Part shown: one piece after another, positions 52,423 through 60,859 of the stretch
How the letters are laid out: the number at the start of each line of letters is the position of its first letter
Numbering within the stretch: the stretch's first letter is position 1
Assembly: GCA_003602285.1 (NCBI GenBank)
Contig: QZVU01000001.1
Coordinates: forward strand, 1-64,000
DNA length: 64,000 bases
DNA from: Arthrobacter frigidicola
GTDB taxonomy: Bacteria > Actinomycetota > Actinomycetes > Actinomycetales > Micrococcaceae
Direction: 5' to 3'
Made by a program: the position numbers and the translations under genes
Notes under the pieces: generated by a model
What the model was told of the DNA's origin: nothing
Seen by the model: the letters and a program-made list of their open reading frames with translations, nothing else
The model's database searches: none

Positions 52423-53289
52423 GTGCCCCGATCAGGGTTGCTCGCCGCACCGTCCCGGATGGTTGCCATCTCGCGGCCCGTACTGTGGATCAACACGCTG
52501 GGCACCGGCGCGGTGGGCATGTGGCTCGCCGGCGAGCTGTGGGATCCGGGGGCGCTGGCGCTGCTGATCTGGCTGACCCTGCCCTTCAACCTGCTGATCT
52601 ACGGCGTCAACGACATCTTCGACCAGGACACCGATGCGCTGAACCCACGGAAGGGATCGCTCGAGGGCGCGCGCATCCGAGCCGCGGAGGTCCGCTCCAT
52701 CTGGACCTGGGTGGCCGCCACGAACCTCCCGTTCCTCGCCTGGTTCCTGGCGACCCTGCCGTGGCCGGCCCTGGCCTGGATCGGGCTGTACGCGGCGGTG
52801 TTCATCGCCTACTCCGCGCCGCCGCTCCGCTTCAAGGCCCGCCCGTACCTCGATTCGCTCAGCAACGCCGCTTACGCCTTTCCCCTGGTCTTCGTCCCGC
52901 TCGCGCTCGGCGCCGCGCCCCTCTGGCCCGCCGCCGTCGGCCTGATGGCCTGGAGCGCCGCCAAGCACACCTTCGACGCCGTCCAGGACATCGAGGAGGA
53001 CCGCGCGGCCGGGATTACGACGACGGCGGTGCGGCTGGGCGCGCGCGGCGTCGTCGGCTGGAGCGGGTTCTGGTGGGCACTTTCCACGGTCTGCTTCGCC
53101 CTGGTGAGCCTGCCCGTGGCCCTCGTGAGCGGCGGGATCGCCGGCTGGCTGCTCGTCTCGCTCCTGCGCTCGCCGTCTCCGGCAACCGGGCACCGGCTCT
53201 ACCGGTACTCGATCGCCTTCCCGTACCTCGCGGGCACCGTGGCAGGGGTGCAGCTCACGGGGTCGCTGCTGCTGGGAATCTACCGATGA
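52423..53289 (+). CDS. UbiA prenyltransferase, lycopene elongase-like
   Basis: The 288-aa membrane protein has 7-8 helices, the first Asp-rich motif NDIFDQDTDALNPRKG near residue 63 and the second motif DAVQDIEEDRAAG near 186, typical of C50 carotenoid lycopene elongases (CrtEb/LyeJ/LbtBC type). It adds C5 units from DMAPP to lycopene ends. AAGGAGG precedes GTG 52423. It forms an ATGA-coupled pair with the CrtD-like gene. Confidence 0.88.
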   Translation: MPRSGLLAAPSRMVAISRPVLWINTLGTGAVGMWLAGELWDPGALALLIWLTLPFNLLIYGVNDIFDQDTDALNPRKGSLEGARIRAAEVRSIWTWVAATNLPFLAWFLATLPWPALAWIGLYAAVFIAYSAPPLRFKARPYLDSLSNAAYAFPLVFVPLALGAAPLWPAAVGLMAWSAAKHTFDAVQDIEEDRAAGITTTAVRLGARGVVGWSGFWWALSTVCFALVSLPVALVSGGIAGWLLVSLLRSPSPATGHRLYRYSIAFPYLAGTVAGVQLTGSLLLGIYR

Positions 53290-54719
53290 GCCGGATCGTC
53301 GTCGTGGGCGGAGGCATCGGGTCCCTGGCTGCCGCAGCCCTCCTCGGCGCCGCCGGGCACGCGGTGACCGTGCTGGAGGGCGGGGCCACCCTGGGCGGGA
53401 AGAGCCGGCGCGTCGAGGTTTCCGGGCAGCGCATGGACACCGGACCCTCCCTGTTCACCTTCCCTGGAGTCTGGGAAGAACTGCTCCGCCGCATCGACGC
53501 CCTCACCGGCGGAACGCCCGGCAGCGCCGCCGGCACCGCCGGGCTCGAACTCGTTCGGCTCACCGAGGTGGGAACGTACTCCTTCCGGGGCGAGGCCTGC
53601 AGCCTTCCGGTGCCGCCCGGCCACCCCTGGCACGCCGCCTGGGAACGGTTCGCTGCGCTGCACGGGGGCCTCGGGCCGGAGGTCACCACGCTGCTGACAA
53701 CTCCTCCGCTCGAACGCGCCGCGTATCCCGCGCTCACCCGGCTCGCCCGGCTGTACGGGGGCCGCCTGACCACCCGCAGCTATTTGGACAGCCTGCCGTG
53801 GCTCCCGGAGGGGCTCCGGGAGGTCATCGCAATCCACACCCTGAACGCCGGGGTCAGTCCCACCCGGACGCCCGCGCTCTACGCGAGCATGCCTGCGGTC
53901 ATGGCCCAGGACGGTGTGTGGGTTCCCCGGGGCGGGGTGTACGAGCTGGTGCTGGCGCTGGAGCGGCTGGCGGTGGACGCCGGGGTGGAGATCTCCACGG
54001 GGGAGCCGGTGGAGAGAATCCGGAAGGGCAGCGTCCGCACGGCCCGGGCGACCTACCCGGCGGACGCCGTCGTCGCCGGCGTTGATGCGCAGCGGGTGGC
54101 CGGGCTGCTTACCGGCCGGACGCCGCGGGCACCACGGAGGCTTTCCTGCTCGGCCGTGGGACTGTACGCGGTGCTGGACCGGCCGCTGCCCGAGGGAACC
54201 CCCCGGCACAGCGTGATCCTGCCCGATTCCCCGGGGGAGCTTTACGGCGCGCTGGAGGCCGGGGCGGAACCGGGGCAGACCATGGCCTTTGCGAACTACT
54301 ATCCGGCGGGCGAGGTGTACCCGAATGCGGCCCCGACGCTTGCCCTGCTGCTGACCAGCCCGGCGAACGGCCGGGCCTACGCCCTGGACGACCGTTTCAT
54401 CGCCGGGGAGGTCGACCGGGTCTCGCGGGTCCTCGGACTGCCGGAGCCGCTGGCCGGCTATCTGGGCGAACACGTCGTCCTCGACCCGGCGTATTTCAGC
54501 GAGGCCGGGTCGGCCGGCGGGGCGCTCTACGGGGCCGTTCACCCCGCGTGGCTCAGCGGGCCGTTCCACCTTCCGGCCCAGTGGAGCCCCCTCACGCCCT
54601 GGCTGTGGCGGGTGGGTGCCTCGGTGCATCCCGGCGGTGGGCTGCCGGCGGTCCTGGGCGGGGCGATGATGTCCTCGGAACGGCTGCTGCGCTCGCTTCC
54701 ACGGCGCCGGCGGTCCTGA
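53286..54719 (+). CDS. CrtI-superfamily carotenoid desaturase (CrtD-like)
   Basis: The 477-aa flavoprotein has the FAD motif VVVGGGIGSLAAAALLGAAGHAVTVLE at the N-terminus, GGKSRR near 38, and the C-terminal VGASVHPGGGLPAVLGGAMM segment of carotenoid desaturases. Located between an elongase and CruF, it probably makes the 3,4 double bonds of the C50 chain (CrtD), rather than being phytoene desaturase. Confidence 0.82.
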   Translation: MSRIVVVGGGIGSLAAAALLGAAGHAVTVLEGGATLGGKSRRVEVSGQRMDTGPSLFTFPGVWEELLRRIDALTGGTPGSAAGTAGLELVRLTEVGTYSFRGEACSLPVPPGHPWHAAWERFAALHGGLGPEVTTLLTTPPLERAAYPALTRLARLYGGRLTTRSYLDSLPWLPEGLREVIAIHTLNAGVSPTRTPALYASMPAVMAQDGVWVPRGGVYELVLALERLAVDAGVEISTGEPVERIRKGSVRTARATYPADAVVAGVDAQRVAGLLTGRTPRAPRRLSCSAVGLYAVLDRPLPEGTPRHSVILPDSPGELYGALEAGAEPGQTMAFANYYPAGEVYPNAAPTLALLLTSPANGRAYALDDRFIAGEVDRVSRVLGLPEPLAGYLGEHVVLDPAYFSEAGSAGGALYGAVHPAWLSGPFHLPAQWSPLTPWLWRVGASVHPGGGLPAVLGGAMMSSERLLRSLPRRRRS

Positions 54720-54731
54720 CCGGCCCGTCGA

Positions 54732-55517
54732 TTAGGCGTGCCGGGAGGCCGGAGCAGGCGTGGGGACCGCGGCGAGCGCAATGCGGCGCCGCACCACGAA
54801 GGCGAGGAGTGCCGCCGCGAGCAGGGCGGGGAAAATCAGTGCGGAGAAGATCGAGACGCCGAGCCAGAAACTGAGTGAGAGCAGCAGGCTGTCGAGCAGC
54901 CCGGGTAGGACGGGGCGGCGGGTGAGGCGTGGTCCACCCAGCAGGGTCAGGAGCGCCGCGGCGCACAGCCCGGACAGCAACCAGCCGGCGTAGTTGCTCA
55001 GCGGTACCCCGTAGTAGGGTCCGCCGTCGGCCCAGATCCAGAACCGCAGTGACACAGCGCCCGGGTCAAGGACTCCGTCGACCAGGACCAGCAGCACCGC
55101 CGAGGCGGCGATGGTCCGCAGGACCGTCCACCGTCCCGCGAAGACCGCGACGGTTCCGATCACCAGCGGAACATAGGACAGCGGCAGCAGGAACGGCACC
55201 AGCCCAAAGGCCTTTGGCCCGAGGGGATCACCGTAGGAGAAGTCGCCGTAGGGGAAACCGGTGGCCACGCCGACGCCCTCGATCAGGTAGCCGAAGACCG
55301 ACACCGCGGCCAGCGCGGCCGCGGCCCGGGCCGGCCCCAGCTGGCGGATCAGGGCGATGAACGCGGGAAGCGCGATGAGGAGGTTGAAGAAGTAGGAGGC
55401 GGTCTCGGCCCCCGGCGTGTCCGGGAACCGGACGACGAAATACCCGGACACCAGCAGGAACAGGCAGGCGGCGGCGAGTAAGGGCGGAAAGCGGCGGGTT
55501 CTGGCGGGGTGCGGCAC
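54732..55517 (-). CDS. CruF-like carotenoid hydratase (DUF422)
   Basis: This 261-aa membrane protein with 7-8 helices has the family core SVFGYLIEGVGVATGFPYGDFSYGD near residue 73, GPKAFGLVPFLLPLSY near 99 and VDGVLDPGAVSLRFW near 146. CruF-type enzymes hydrate carotenoid ends, giving bacterioruberin in haloarchaea. GTG start at 55517. It is convergent with the CrtD-like gene, 12 nt apart. Confidence 0.85.
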   Translation of the reverse strand: MPHPARTRRFPPLLAAACLFLLVSGYFVVRFPDTPGAETASYFFNLLIALPAFIALIRQLGPARAAAALAAVSVFGYLIEGVGVATGFPYGDFSYGDPLGPKAFGLVPFLLPLSYVPLVIGTVAVFAGRWTVLRTIAASAVLLVLVDGVLDPGAVSLRFWIWADGGPYYGVPLSNYAGWLLSGLCAAALLTLLGGPRLTRRPVLPGLLDSLLLSLSFWLGVSIFSALIFPALLAAALLAFVVRRRIALAAVPTPAPASRHA

Positions 55518-55578
55518 CTGCCCATCTTTGCAGGTCGGCCCGCCGTGGCGCGCCGTTGCGTGGGTGTGCCATTAACGG

Positions 55579-55613
55579 CAACGGCCGGCACGCTGTGCGC
55601 GTGCCGGCCGTTG
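55579..55613 (-). terminator. Terminator hairpin after rpmJ (minus strand)
   Basis: A perfect 15-bp stem (CAACGGCCGGCACGC with GCGTGCCGGCCGTTG) lies 11 nt beyond the rpmJ stop. It also insulates cruF. Confidence 0.85.
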
Positions 55614-55624
55614 AAGTCGCCTGA

Positions 55625-55747
55625 TCAGCCCTGGCGGGCCTTGATCCGGGGGTTCTTCTTATTGATGACCATGGTGCGTCCACGACGGCGGACAATCTGG
55701 CCGCCGGGGATGGCCTTCAGGGCCCTGAGCGAATTGCGTACCTTCAT
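55625..55747 (-). CDS. rpmJ: 50S ribosomal protein bL36, cysteine-free form
   Basis: A 40-aa protein starting [19 protein letters not shown] and ending [10 protein letters not shown]. It lacks the Cys/His zinc ligands of ordinary bL36, so it is the alternative (C-minus) paralog, which in other bacteria replaces the zinc form when zinc is scarce. AGGGAG is just upstream on the minus strand. Confidence 0.93.
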   Translation of the reverse strand: MKVRNSLRALKAIPGGQIVRRRGRTMVINKKNPRIKARQG

Positions 55748-55801
55748 GATGTACTCCCTGCTGCTGACTATGCGGATGGTATTGGGGTGCCGGGGGCCGG
55801 C

Positions 55802-56107
55802 TCAGCTCTCGCACTCGGAGCAGTACTTCGCTCCGTTGTGCTGGCGGGCCAGCTGGCTCCGGTGACGGACCAGGAAGCAGTTCATACAGGTGAATTCGTC
55901 GTCCTGCTGGGGGACGACCTGGATCTGCAGTTCCTCGTGGGAGAGGTCCGCGCCCGGCAGTTCAAAGCCGTCAGCCAGGTCGCTTTCCTCAACGTCGATG
56001 ACCGCCGTCTGCGAGTTGCCGCCGTGCTTGGCCTTGATCGCCTCGAGCGACTCGTTGACGGGCTGGTCCTCTTGGGCGACGCGTGGGGCGTCGTAATCGG
56101 TTGCCAT
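55802..56107 (-). CDS. DUF4193 family protein
   Basis: A 101-aa actinobacterial protein: acidic N-terminal part (VIDVEESDLADGFELPG) and a C-terminal Cys4-type zinc ribbon (CMNCFLVRHRSQLA ... YCSECE). The family is conserved in Actinobacteria, function unknown. It lies 54 nt upstream of rpmJ, same strand. Confidence 0.88.
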   Translation of the reverse strand: MATDYDAPRVAQEDQPVNESLEAIKAKHGGNSQTAVIDVEESDLADGFELPGADLSHEELQIQVVPQQDDEFTCMNCFLVRHRSQLARQHNGAKYCSECES

Positions 56108-56182
56108 AAAGTGCTTCTTCTCCTTCGCACGAGACCAGGATTGACCTAACTCGTGCTGTCGATAACAGGCCGAGGCCTGGGT

Positions 56183-56519
56183 CTATTCCCGGGCGGTGGC
56201 GGCACCGGAGGGCTCGAGGATGCGCTGGTAGAGCCGGTGGTCCTGCCACCGTCCGGCGATCCTGAGGTACGCCCGGGCTACTCCGATCTCCTCGAACCCC
56301 GCCCGGTCTAGGACCCGCTGGGAGGCGCTGTTGTGCGGTAGGGTCGCCGCCTGCAGGCGGTGCAGTCCGAGGACATCCTGCGCTGCCTCCACCGCGAAGG
56401 CGACGGCGGCCGAGCCGATCCCGCGCCCGGTCAACTCCGAATCCACCCAGTACCCCAGGTGGCCGTTGAGGAAGGGGCCACCTCGACGCCGCCGGTCAGG
56501 CGGGCGGCCTCCGGAGACC
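56183..56519 (-). pseudogene. Truncated and frameshifted RimJ-like GNAT acetyltransferase
   Basis: Only the C-terminal half of a RimJ/RimL-type acetyltransferase remains: FLNGHLGYWVDSELTGRGIGSAA, NSASQRVLDRAGFEEIG and the ending RWQDHRLYQRIL. Just before FLNG the sequence ARLTGGVEV continues in a different frame, showing a 1-nt type frameshift. Everything further upstream is replaced by the TetR gene, whose stop is at 56520. Start and N-terminal half are gone. Confidence 0.8.
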
Positions 56520-57128
56520 TCACGTGGCAGGAGCGGGCTGAAGTCCGAGGAGGGAGAGGCTGTTCTGCCACAGGGCATCGAGCTGGCCGGGATCGTTGAA
56601 CAACTTGGCGAAGAGAACCATCCCTTCGATCTGCGCGACGATCGATTTGGCCGCGCCGCGGGGGTCGACTCCTGCAAATTCCCCGGCAGCGGCGCCCTCC
56701 CGGACAGCGGCCTCGATGAGGTCGATCTGTTCCTCAAAGATCTGCTGCAGCCGTTCCCGGACCGGATTATCCTGCGCACTGACCTCGAGGGCGAGGTTGC
56801 CGAAGAGGCACCCCGTGACCGAGCCTGTTCCCTTCAGCGCCGTCGTCTGCACCTCCGCCGTGGCGAGGAAGAGCTTCCGCAGGCGGTCGAGCGCGGGCTC
56901 CGAGGAGGTGAGGATGCCCGACCACTGGGCGCCCTGCTTGATCCAGTGCGCATTGATCACCTCGAGGGCGAGCGCCTGCTTGGACGGGAAGAAGTAGTAG
57001 AAGCTCCCCTTCGGCACGCCGGCAGCGGAGCAGATCTCGGCCACGCCGATCGAAGCATAGGCGCGCTGCTGGAAGAGCGCCGTGCTGGCCTCGAGGATTC
57101 TCTCGCGTGCGTCTGACTTTCGTCCCAT
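56520..57128 (-). CDS. TetR family transcriptional regulator
   Basis: The 202-aa protein has the N-terminal helix-turn-helix (ILEASTALFQQRAYASIGVAEICSAAGVPKGSFYYFFPSKQAL, residues ~11-53) and a C-terminal ligand domain. KGSFYYFF is typical of the AcrR/NemR-like electrophile-responsive group. A TATAAT on the minus strand (57140-57135) is seven bases before the ATG (57128), so its mRNA may be leaderless. It is divergent from the SDR gene. Confidence 0.9.
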   Translation of the reverse strand: MGRKSDARERILEASTALFQQRAYASIGVAEICSAAGVPKGSFYYFFPSKQALALEVINAHWIKQGAQWSGILTSSEPALDRLRKLFLATAEVQTTALKGTGSVTGCLFGNLALEVSAQDNPVRERLQQIFEEQIDLIEAAVREGAAAGEFAGVDPRGAAKSIVAQIEGMVLFAKLFNDPGQLDALWQNSLSLLGLQPAPAT

Positions 57129-57129
57129 G

Positions 57130-57158
57130 TTGCAATTATAAGACCAGTCGGCTATAAC
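57130..57158. promoter_or_regulatory. Overlapping divergent promoters with TetR-type operator
   Basis: Plus strand: TTGCAA (57130-57135), 17-nt spacer, TATAAC (57153-57158). Minus strand: TATAAT at 57140-57135 for tetR. An imperfect palindrome with TTATA/TATAA ends (57136-57157) and a GACCAGTC core fills the spacer, where a bound TetR would block both. Confidence 0.65.
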
Positions 57159-57203
57159 TGTGCAATCGGTAGTTGACCGATCGTCTACAGAAAGCTGCAC
57201 ACT

Positions 57204-57911
57204 ATGGAATCTCGCAAAGTCGCCGTCGTCACCGGAGGATCACAGGGTATCGGAGAAGGGCTCGCCGCAGCCCTGCGCACCATCGGCTATGCCGTCGTCG
57301 CAAATTCCCGGTCCATCGCCCCCGCCGACGAACCCGACTTCGTTACCGTCGCCGGTGACATCTCGGATCCCGCCGTCGCGGAGAAGGTCGTCGCCACCGC
57401 AGTCGAGAAGTTCGGCCGCATCGACACGCTCGTGAACAACGCCGGCATCTTCGTCGGCAAGCCCTTCACCGAGTACACCAAGGAAGATTACGACCGCGTG
57501 GTGCAGGTGAACCTCGGCGGGTTCTTCTATGTGACCCAGCGGGCGATTTCCCGGATGCTCGAGCAGGGCTCCGGACACGTCGTGAATGTGACCACGACCC
57601 TCGTCGAGTACGCGAACTCGGGCCTTCCCTCCGCCCTGGCCAACCTCACCAAGGGCGGCGTCTCCTCGGTCACCAAGTCGCTCGCCGTCGAATATGCGGG
57701 TCGCGGAATCCGCGTCAATGCCGTCTCCCCGGGGCACATCAAGACCCCCCTGCACGCGGGACACAACCACGACGAGCTCGCGGGCCAGCACCCGATTGGC
57801 CGGATGGGCACCGTCGAGGACATCGCCAAGGGCGTCCTCTACCTGGAGCAGGCACCGTTCGTCACCGGCGAGGTCCTCCACGTCGACGGCGGCCAGAGCG
57901 CCGGCAGCTAG
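57204..57911 (+). CDS. SDR-family oxidoreductase lacking the catalytic Tyr
   Basis: The 235-aa Rossmann protein has VVTGGSQGIGEGLA near residue 8, NNAGIF near 78 and GRGIRVNAVSPGHIKTPLH near 170. Where classical SDRs have YxxxK, it reads ANLTK: the Lys is kept but Tyr is replaced by Ala. I recall relatives with a similar ASLTKGG sequence, so the change may be clade-wide. It is divergent from the TetR gene and probably repressed by it. Confidence 0.85.
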   Translation: MESRKVAVVTGGSQGIGEGLAAALRTIGYAVVANSRSIAPADEPDFVTVAGDISDPAVAEKVVATAVEKFGRIDTLVNNAGIFVGKPFTEYTKEDYDRVVQVNLGGFFYVTQRAISRMLEQGSGHVVNVTTTLVEYANSGLPSALANLTKGGVSSVTKSLAVEYAGRGIRVNAVSPGHIKTPLHAGHNHDELAGQHPIGRMGTVEDIAKGVLYLEQAPFVTGEVLHVDGGQSAGS

Positions 57912-57992
57912 CTTTCCCGGAGCGGGCCGAGCTCCCGCTCCTGCACCGACAGGGACACCGCAGGTGTCCGCACTCCAACTGAAGGACAAGAC

Positions 57993-58400
57993 ATGGAACC
58001 GTCTGGAATCGAAGCACCTGAAGGGAATGTCCCGGACACCGGCACATCCGGTATCGTCAATGCGGTCTTCACCGCCTGGGCGGGCGGAATCCGGGATCAC
58101 CGGCCCGAGGAGGTGGCCTCCCTGTTCACTGAGGACGCCCTCTTTCAGGGCCTCGACAGGAGTCACGGCATCGGCCGTCCTGCGGTCATCGCCTACTACG
58201 ACAAGCAGCCGGCCGGGCTGCAGGCCGACTTCCGGATCCTCGAGCACCGCCGGCTGTCGGTCGACGTCGTCGTGGCCTACGCCGACGTCGACTTCTCGTT
58301 CGTTGACGGCCGGGTGGTTCCGGTCCACCTGACGGTGGTGCTGCAGCGATCCGGCGGAAGCTGGCTCATCAGCCACTACCACGTCTCGAAGATCCAGTAG
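57993..58400 (+). CDS. SnoaL/NTF2-like protein
   Basis: The 135-aa protein matches the NTF2-like fold (FTAWAGGIRDHRPEEVASLFTEDALFQG, then HLTVVLQRSGGSWLISHYHVS). Such proteins bind or isomerise small hydrophobic molecules. AAGGACA precedes ATG 57993. It lies 81 nt after the SDR gene, in the same operon. Confidence 0.82.
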   Translation: MEPSGIEAPEGNVPDTGTSGIVNAVFTAWAGGIRDHRPEEVASLFTEDALFQGLDRSHGIGRPAVIAYYDKQPAGLQADFRILEHRRLSVDVVVAYADVDFSFVDGRVVPVHLTVVLQRSGGSWLISHYHVSKIQ

Positions 58401-58415
58401 GATCCGGCCCCGCCG

Positions 58416-59474
58416 TCAGTCGTACGCCCCGGCAAACGAGGCGAAGATTTCGGCGGCGGGGCCCGGCCGGGCCAGGGGAGCGGACTGCCCGGCCCAGAAA
58501 CTGGCGAGATCGGCCCGCCCCTTCTCCTCTGCGGCCCTGCGGAATGGCGAGGTCATCGCACCGAGGGCCGGGTATGGAATCCGGGTTTCCCACCCGGCCG
58601 CCTCCCGGGTCACCCTGTTGACCAGACCCCGGGCCAGGCGCCCGGTGAAGGCTCCAGTCAGGACCGTGCTGCGGCCTGCCGGCCCGGTGACCGCCTCCTT
58701 GTGGGCCGCCGAGGCCGCCGACTCGTCCGACACGAGGAACGCGGTTCCAACCTGCACACCCTCGGCCCCCAGTTCGTGTGCCGCCCGGACCTGGGCGGGC
58801 GTGGCGATTCCGCCGGCGGCGACGACCGGCGTATCGACAGCCGCCACCACTTGGGGCACCAGCGAAAATGTCCCGACCAGGGATTCCTCCGCCGGGGCAA
58901 GGAAGGCACCGCGGTGCCCGCCGGCGTCGCTGCCCGAGGCGACGATCACGTCCACGCCGGCCTCCTCAAGGGCGGACGCCTCGCCGACCGTCGTGGCCGT
59001 CCCCAGCAGGTGGATTGCGGCGCGCCGCGCGCGGTCCACGGTGTCGGCCGCCGGCGCGCCGAAGACAAAACTGATGACCGGTGGTGCCGCTGCCAGGAGT
59101 GCGTCCAGCTGGGCATCGAAATCGATGGGCGCCCCCACCGTCGGCTCGGGCGGGTCGATGCCCAACTCCTCGAAATACGGGGCCAGCAACGCCGCCTGCG
59201 CCACCAGTTGGTCGACGTCGGCCGCTGATTCACCGCCCAGCGGTATCCAGAGGTTGACCGCGAAGGGCCGGGCCGTCGCGTCCTTGAGCCGGCGCACCAG
59301 CGCCGTGATCTCGTCGGGAGGGAGGTGGTGGGCGCCAAAGGACCCAAGTCCGCCCGCCTCCGCGACGGCGGCGACAAGGGGTTCGGAGGAGAGGCCGCCG
59401 CCGAAGGGGCCCTGGATGATGGGGAAATCCAGACCGAGCAGGTCGGCCACCCGTGTCTTCCGCAGCAAAGTCAT
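58416..59474 (-). CDS. Nitronate monooxygenase-like FMN enzyme
   Basis: The 352-aa TIM-barrel flavoprotein has PIIQGPFGGGLSS near residue 18, the phosphate-binding ASGSDAGGHRG near 187, VVAAGGIATPAQVRAAHELGAEGVQVGTAFL near 220. It matches class I nitronate monooxygenases, although related enzymes include enoyl reductases and NADH:quinone reductases. It is convergent with the SnoaL-like gene and divergent from the MBL gene. A GCTTGCAAGC palindrome lies just upstream (59476-59485). Confidence 0.87.
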   Translation of the reverse strand: MTLLRKTRVADLLGLDFPIIQGPFGGGLSSEPLVAAVAEAGGLGSFGAHHLPPDEITALVRRLKDATARPFAVNLWIPLGGESAADVDQLVAQAALLAPYFEELGIDPPEPTVGAPIDFDAQLDALLAAAPPVISFVFGAPAADTVDRARRAAIHLLGTATTVGEASALEEAGVDVIVASGSDAGGHRGAFLAPAEESLVGTFSLVPQVVAAVDTPVVAAGGIATPAQVRAAHELGAEGVQVGTAFLVSDESAASAAHKEAVTGPAGRSTVLTGAFTGRLARGLVNRVTREAAGWETRIPYPALGAMTSPFRRAAEEKGRADLASFWAGQSAPLARPGPAAEIFASFAGAYD

Positions 59475-59523
59475 GCTTGCAAGCCTTTCATTTCATGATG
59501 TTTCATTGTTTGCCTTCCCATCC

Positions 59524-59553
59524 TTGACATGGTATTGAGCGCTTGCCTATAAA
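59524..59553 (+). promoter_or_regulatory. Consensus-like sigma-70 promoter of the MBL gene
   Basis: TTGACA (59524-59529), 18-nt spacer, TATAAA (59548-59553). Just downstream is TAGACCGAACATCTA (59567-59581), an imperfect palindrome that could be an operator. Confidence 0.7.
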
Positions 59554-59595
59554 TATAGTTCCATAGTAGACCGAACATCTAGAAAGGCGTCCCTC

Positions 59596-60591
59596 ATGTC
59601 TGTAGACCCGGAAGCCCCCTGGAAGCCGTTCAGTTTTACGGAGGCCGCAGCGTCGCTGCGATTGGTCCCTACCGCACCCGTTCCCGAGATTGCCCGCGGG
59701 CCGAAGGTTCCGGATGAGGGATACTACGTCGAGGAGCTCGCCGACGGGATGTTCCTGTTGAGTGACGGCTCCTATCAGATGATGTTCGTCGTCACCGATG
59801 ACGGAGTCATTGCCGTTGATGCTCCGCCGACCCTGGGTCATAACATTCTTCGGGCGATCAAGGGCGTGACGTCGAAGCCCATCACCCAGATTGTCTACAG
59901 CCACCAGCACGCCGACCATGTCGGGGCGATGTCGCTCTACCCCCAGGACGTTCCCCGGTATGCCCAGCGGATCACTGCGGAGCGCCTGCGGAGGCTGGGG
60001 GATCCGAACCGTCCCCTTCCCACGGTCGAGTTCGACGACGGCTACACGCTGCAGTCGGGGGATCACACCCTGCAGCTCGACTACAAGGGCCCCAATCATG
60101 CCGAGGGGAACATCTTCATCCACGAGCCCAAGCGCCAGGTGCTGATGCTCGTCGATGTCATCTTCCCGGGGTGGGTGCCGTTCTCGAACCTTGCCGTGTC
60201 CGCCAATATTCCGGGGTATGTCACCGCCGTCGACCAGACCCTTGGCTACTCCTTCGAGAAGCTGGTCGCCGGACACGTGACCCGTTCCGGCACCCGCAAG
60301 GACGTCGAGGTGCAGGCCGAGTACCTGGCCGACCTGCACAAGACGACGGAGGCGGCGCTGTCGTCGGTCGATCTGGGCCAGATTATGGCCCCGGTTGACA
60401 TGTCGAACGCCTGGGCGGTTTTCCGGGCCTACCTCGACGCGGTCGCGGCGAAGTCCGCCGACGAATTGATTCCGCGCTGGGTGGACCGGCTGGGCGGAGC
60501 GGACGTGTTCACCCTGCCCAACGCCTGGGCCATGATGGAGGCCCTGCGCCTCGACTACGGAAGCCTCGGCCCGTTCGGCATCGCCGACTAG
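59596..60591 (+). CDS. MBL-fold metallohydrolase
   Basis: The 331-aa protein has the metallo-beta-lactamase motif VYSHQHADHVGA near residue 101, an acidic DVIFPGW near 192 and AGHVTRSG near 230 in place of the last zinc His. The extension to 331 aa is longer than typical lactonases. The substrate is unknown. It has its own good promoter and a terminator. Confidence 0.87.
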   Translation: MSVDPEAPWKPFSFTEAAASLRLVPTAPVPEIARGPKVPDEGYYVEELADGMFLLSDGSYQMMFVVTDDGVIAVDAPPTLGHNILRAIKGVTSKPITQIVYSHQHADHVGAMSLYPQDVPRYAQRITAERLRRLGDPNRPLPTVEFDDGYTLQSGDHTLQLDYKGPNHAEGNIFIHEPKRQVLMLVDVIFPGWVPFSNLAVSANIPGYVTAVDQTLGYSFEKLVAGHVTRSGTRKDVEVQAEYLADLHKTTEAALSSVDLGQIMAPVDMSNAWAVFRAYLDAVAAKSADELIPRWVDRLGGADVFTLPNAWAMMEALRLDYGSLGPFGIAD

Positions 60592-60623
60592 GAGGGCGTC
60601 CTCCCGTGCTGCGGCCGGAGGTG

Positions 60624-60653
60624 CCGGCCGGCCCTCCCAGGCGGGCCGGCCGG
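60624..60653 (+). terminator. Terminator hairpin after the MBL gene
   Basis: A perfect 11-bp stem (CCGGCCGGCCC with GGGCCGGCCGG) and 8-nt loop lie 32 nt after the stop. Confidence 0.75.
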
Positions 60654-60859
60654 TCCCGGCGCGGGGGTCTTCCGTGTGTTCAACAGCAGTCCCTTCGGGC
60701 CGCCGCCGCTGCCTGACGCCCGCTGCTCCACCCTGCGGATATTTGCCCACTCCTGTTCGGGATCCCGTCCCGGCGCCTGCGGAATGACCGTCGGAAGGGG
60801 GTCCGGCCGCGGGGGAATTATTCTCTCCGCCTTTGAGTTGATACGCATACACGATCAAG

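Noticed and set aside
52423-54719. Decaprenoxanthin-type C50 pathway (crtEb with crtYe/crtYf)
   Set aside because: No small lycopene cyclase genes are next to the elongase; CrtD-like and CruF genes point to the acyclic bacterioruberin type instead.
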